Assembly: GCA_028565635.1 (NCBI GenBank)
Contig: JAOXYB010020615.1
Span: 1 to 17,477 of the forward strand
Source of the DNA: Phoronis ovalis
Taxonomy: Eukaryota; Phoronida; Phoronidae
Direction of reading: 5' to 3'
DNA length: 17,477 nucleotides
Of the stretch, positions 17,341-17,477 are shown one piece after another. The notes below the pieces were generated by a model. It saw only the letters and a program-made list of their open reading frames with translations, ran no database searches and had not been told where the DNA came from. Both the position numbers and the translations under genes were made by a program. Every line of letters starts with the position of its first letter. The stretch's first letter is position 1.

Positions 17341-17477
17341 CATCTATGTACTTGATATAGATAACGTAACTGACAAAGATAACAGTTTCAATACTTAACA
17401 AGATAGCCTTTTAGCAAAGGCAGGGTTGCTCATATTGGCTTTTATGAACGTTAAATGACCTCCAAATTACCTTTCAA

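Noticed and set aside
1-17477. CRISPR array, prokaryotic operon, toxin-antitoxin or phage-like system
   Set aside because: No spaced direct repeats of suitable length and no bacterial gene structure; all supported genes are spliced or typical animal genes.

Overview
The window is nuclear DNA from an animal. It is AT-rich and has spliced genes with GT-AG introns, AATAAA-type poly(A) signals, many small dispersed repeats and no bacterial-style operons. Three recognisable genes are typical of metazoans: a membrane progestin receptor (PAQR family), a GAREM adaptor (CABIT plus SAM) and a secreted pancreatic-type lipase with a PLAT domain. The small gene distances, AT bias and intron-poor PAQR and GAREM genes suggest an invertebrate. 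A tunicate is one candidate, but the sequence read by eye does not settle the phylum.

Layout. Positions 1-720 are mostly featureless, with a possible last exon of an unknown + strand gene (561-700) directly followed by AATAAA. Positions 1118-2134 hold a single-exon class II PAQR receptor on +. Positions 2135-3180 are a convergent intergenic gap with a 40/41-bp tandem duplication and two hairpins. Positions 3215-7780 hold the GAREM gene on the minus strand. It has two coding exons, 7438-7780 and 3215-5622, which join in phase 1 and encode 916 residues. Its 1.8-kb intron carries a miniature transposon-like element (about 6258-6726) and a long foldback hairpin (6924-6990). Positions 7781-10141 are a divergent intergenic region with a TATA-like box and GATA motifs near the lipase start. 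Positions 10142-16331 hold a complete 11-exon lipase gene on + (506 residues). All ten splice junctions keep frame, the Ser-Asp-His triad is present, the lid is full length and the PLAT domain is complete. Intron 7 holds a second small repeat element. Positions 16332-17477 hold the lipase 3' UTR with a CA/GCAC microsatellite, an 11-bp minisatellite, and an unassigned GC-richer block near the end.

The three genes do not form a pathway. One is a seven/eight-helix receptor with zinc-site residues, one an adaptor of receptor tyrosine kinase signalling, and one a digestive enzyme. The neighbourhood looks like an ordinary animal gene cluster. I found no convincing new biological system. The points most worth a second look are the reconstructed spliced genes, the small mobile elements in introns, and the possible terminal exon at the left edge.
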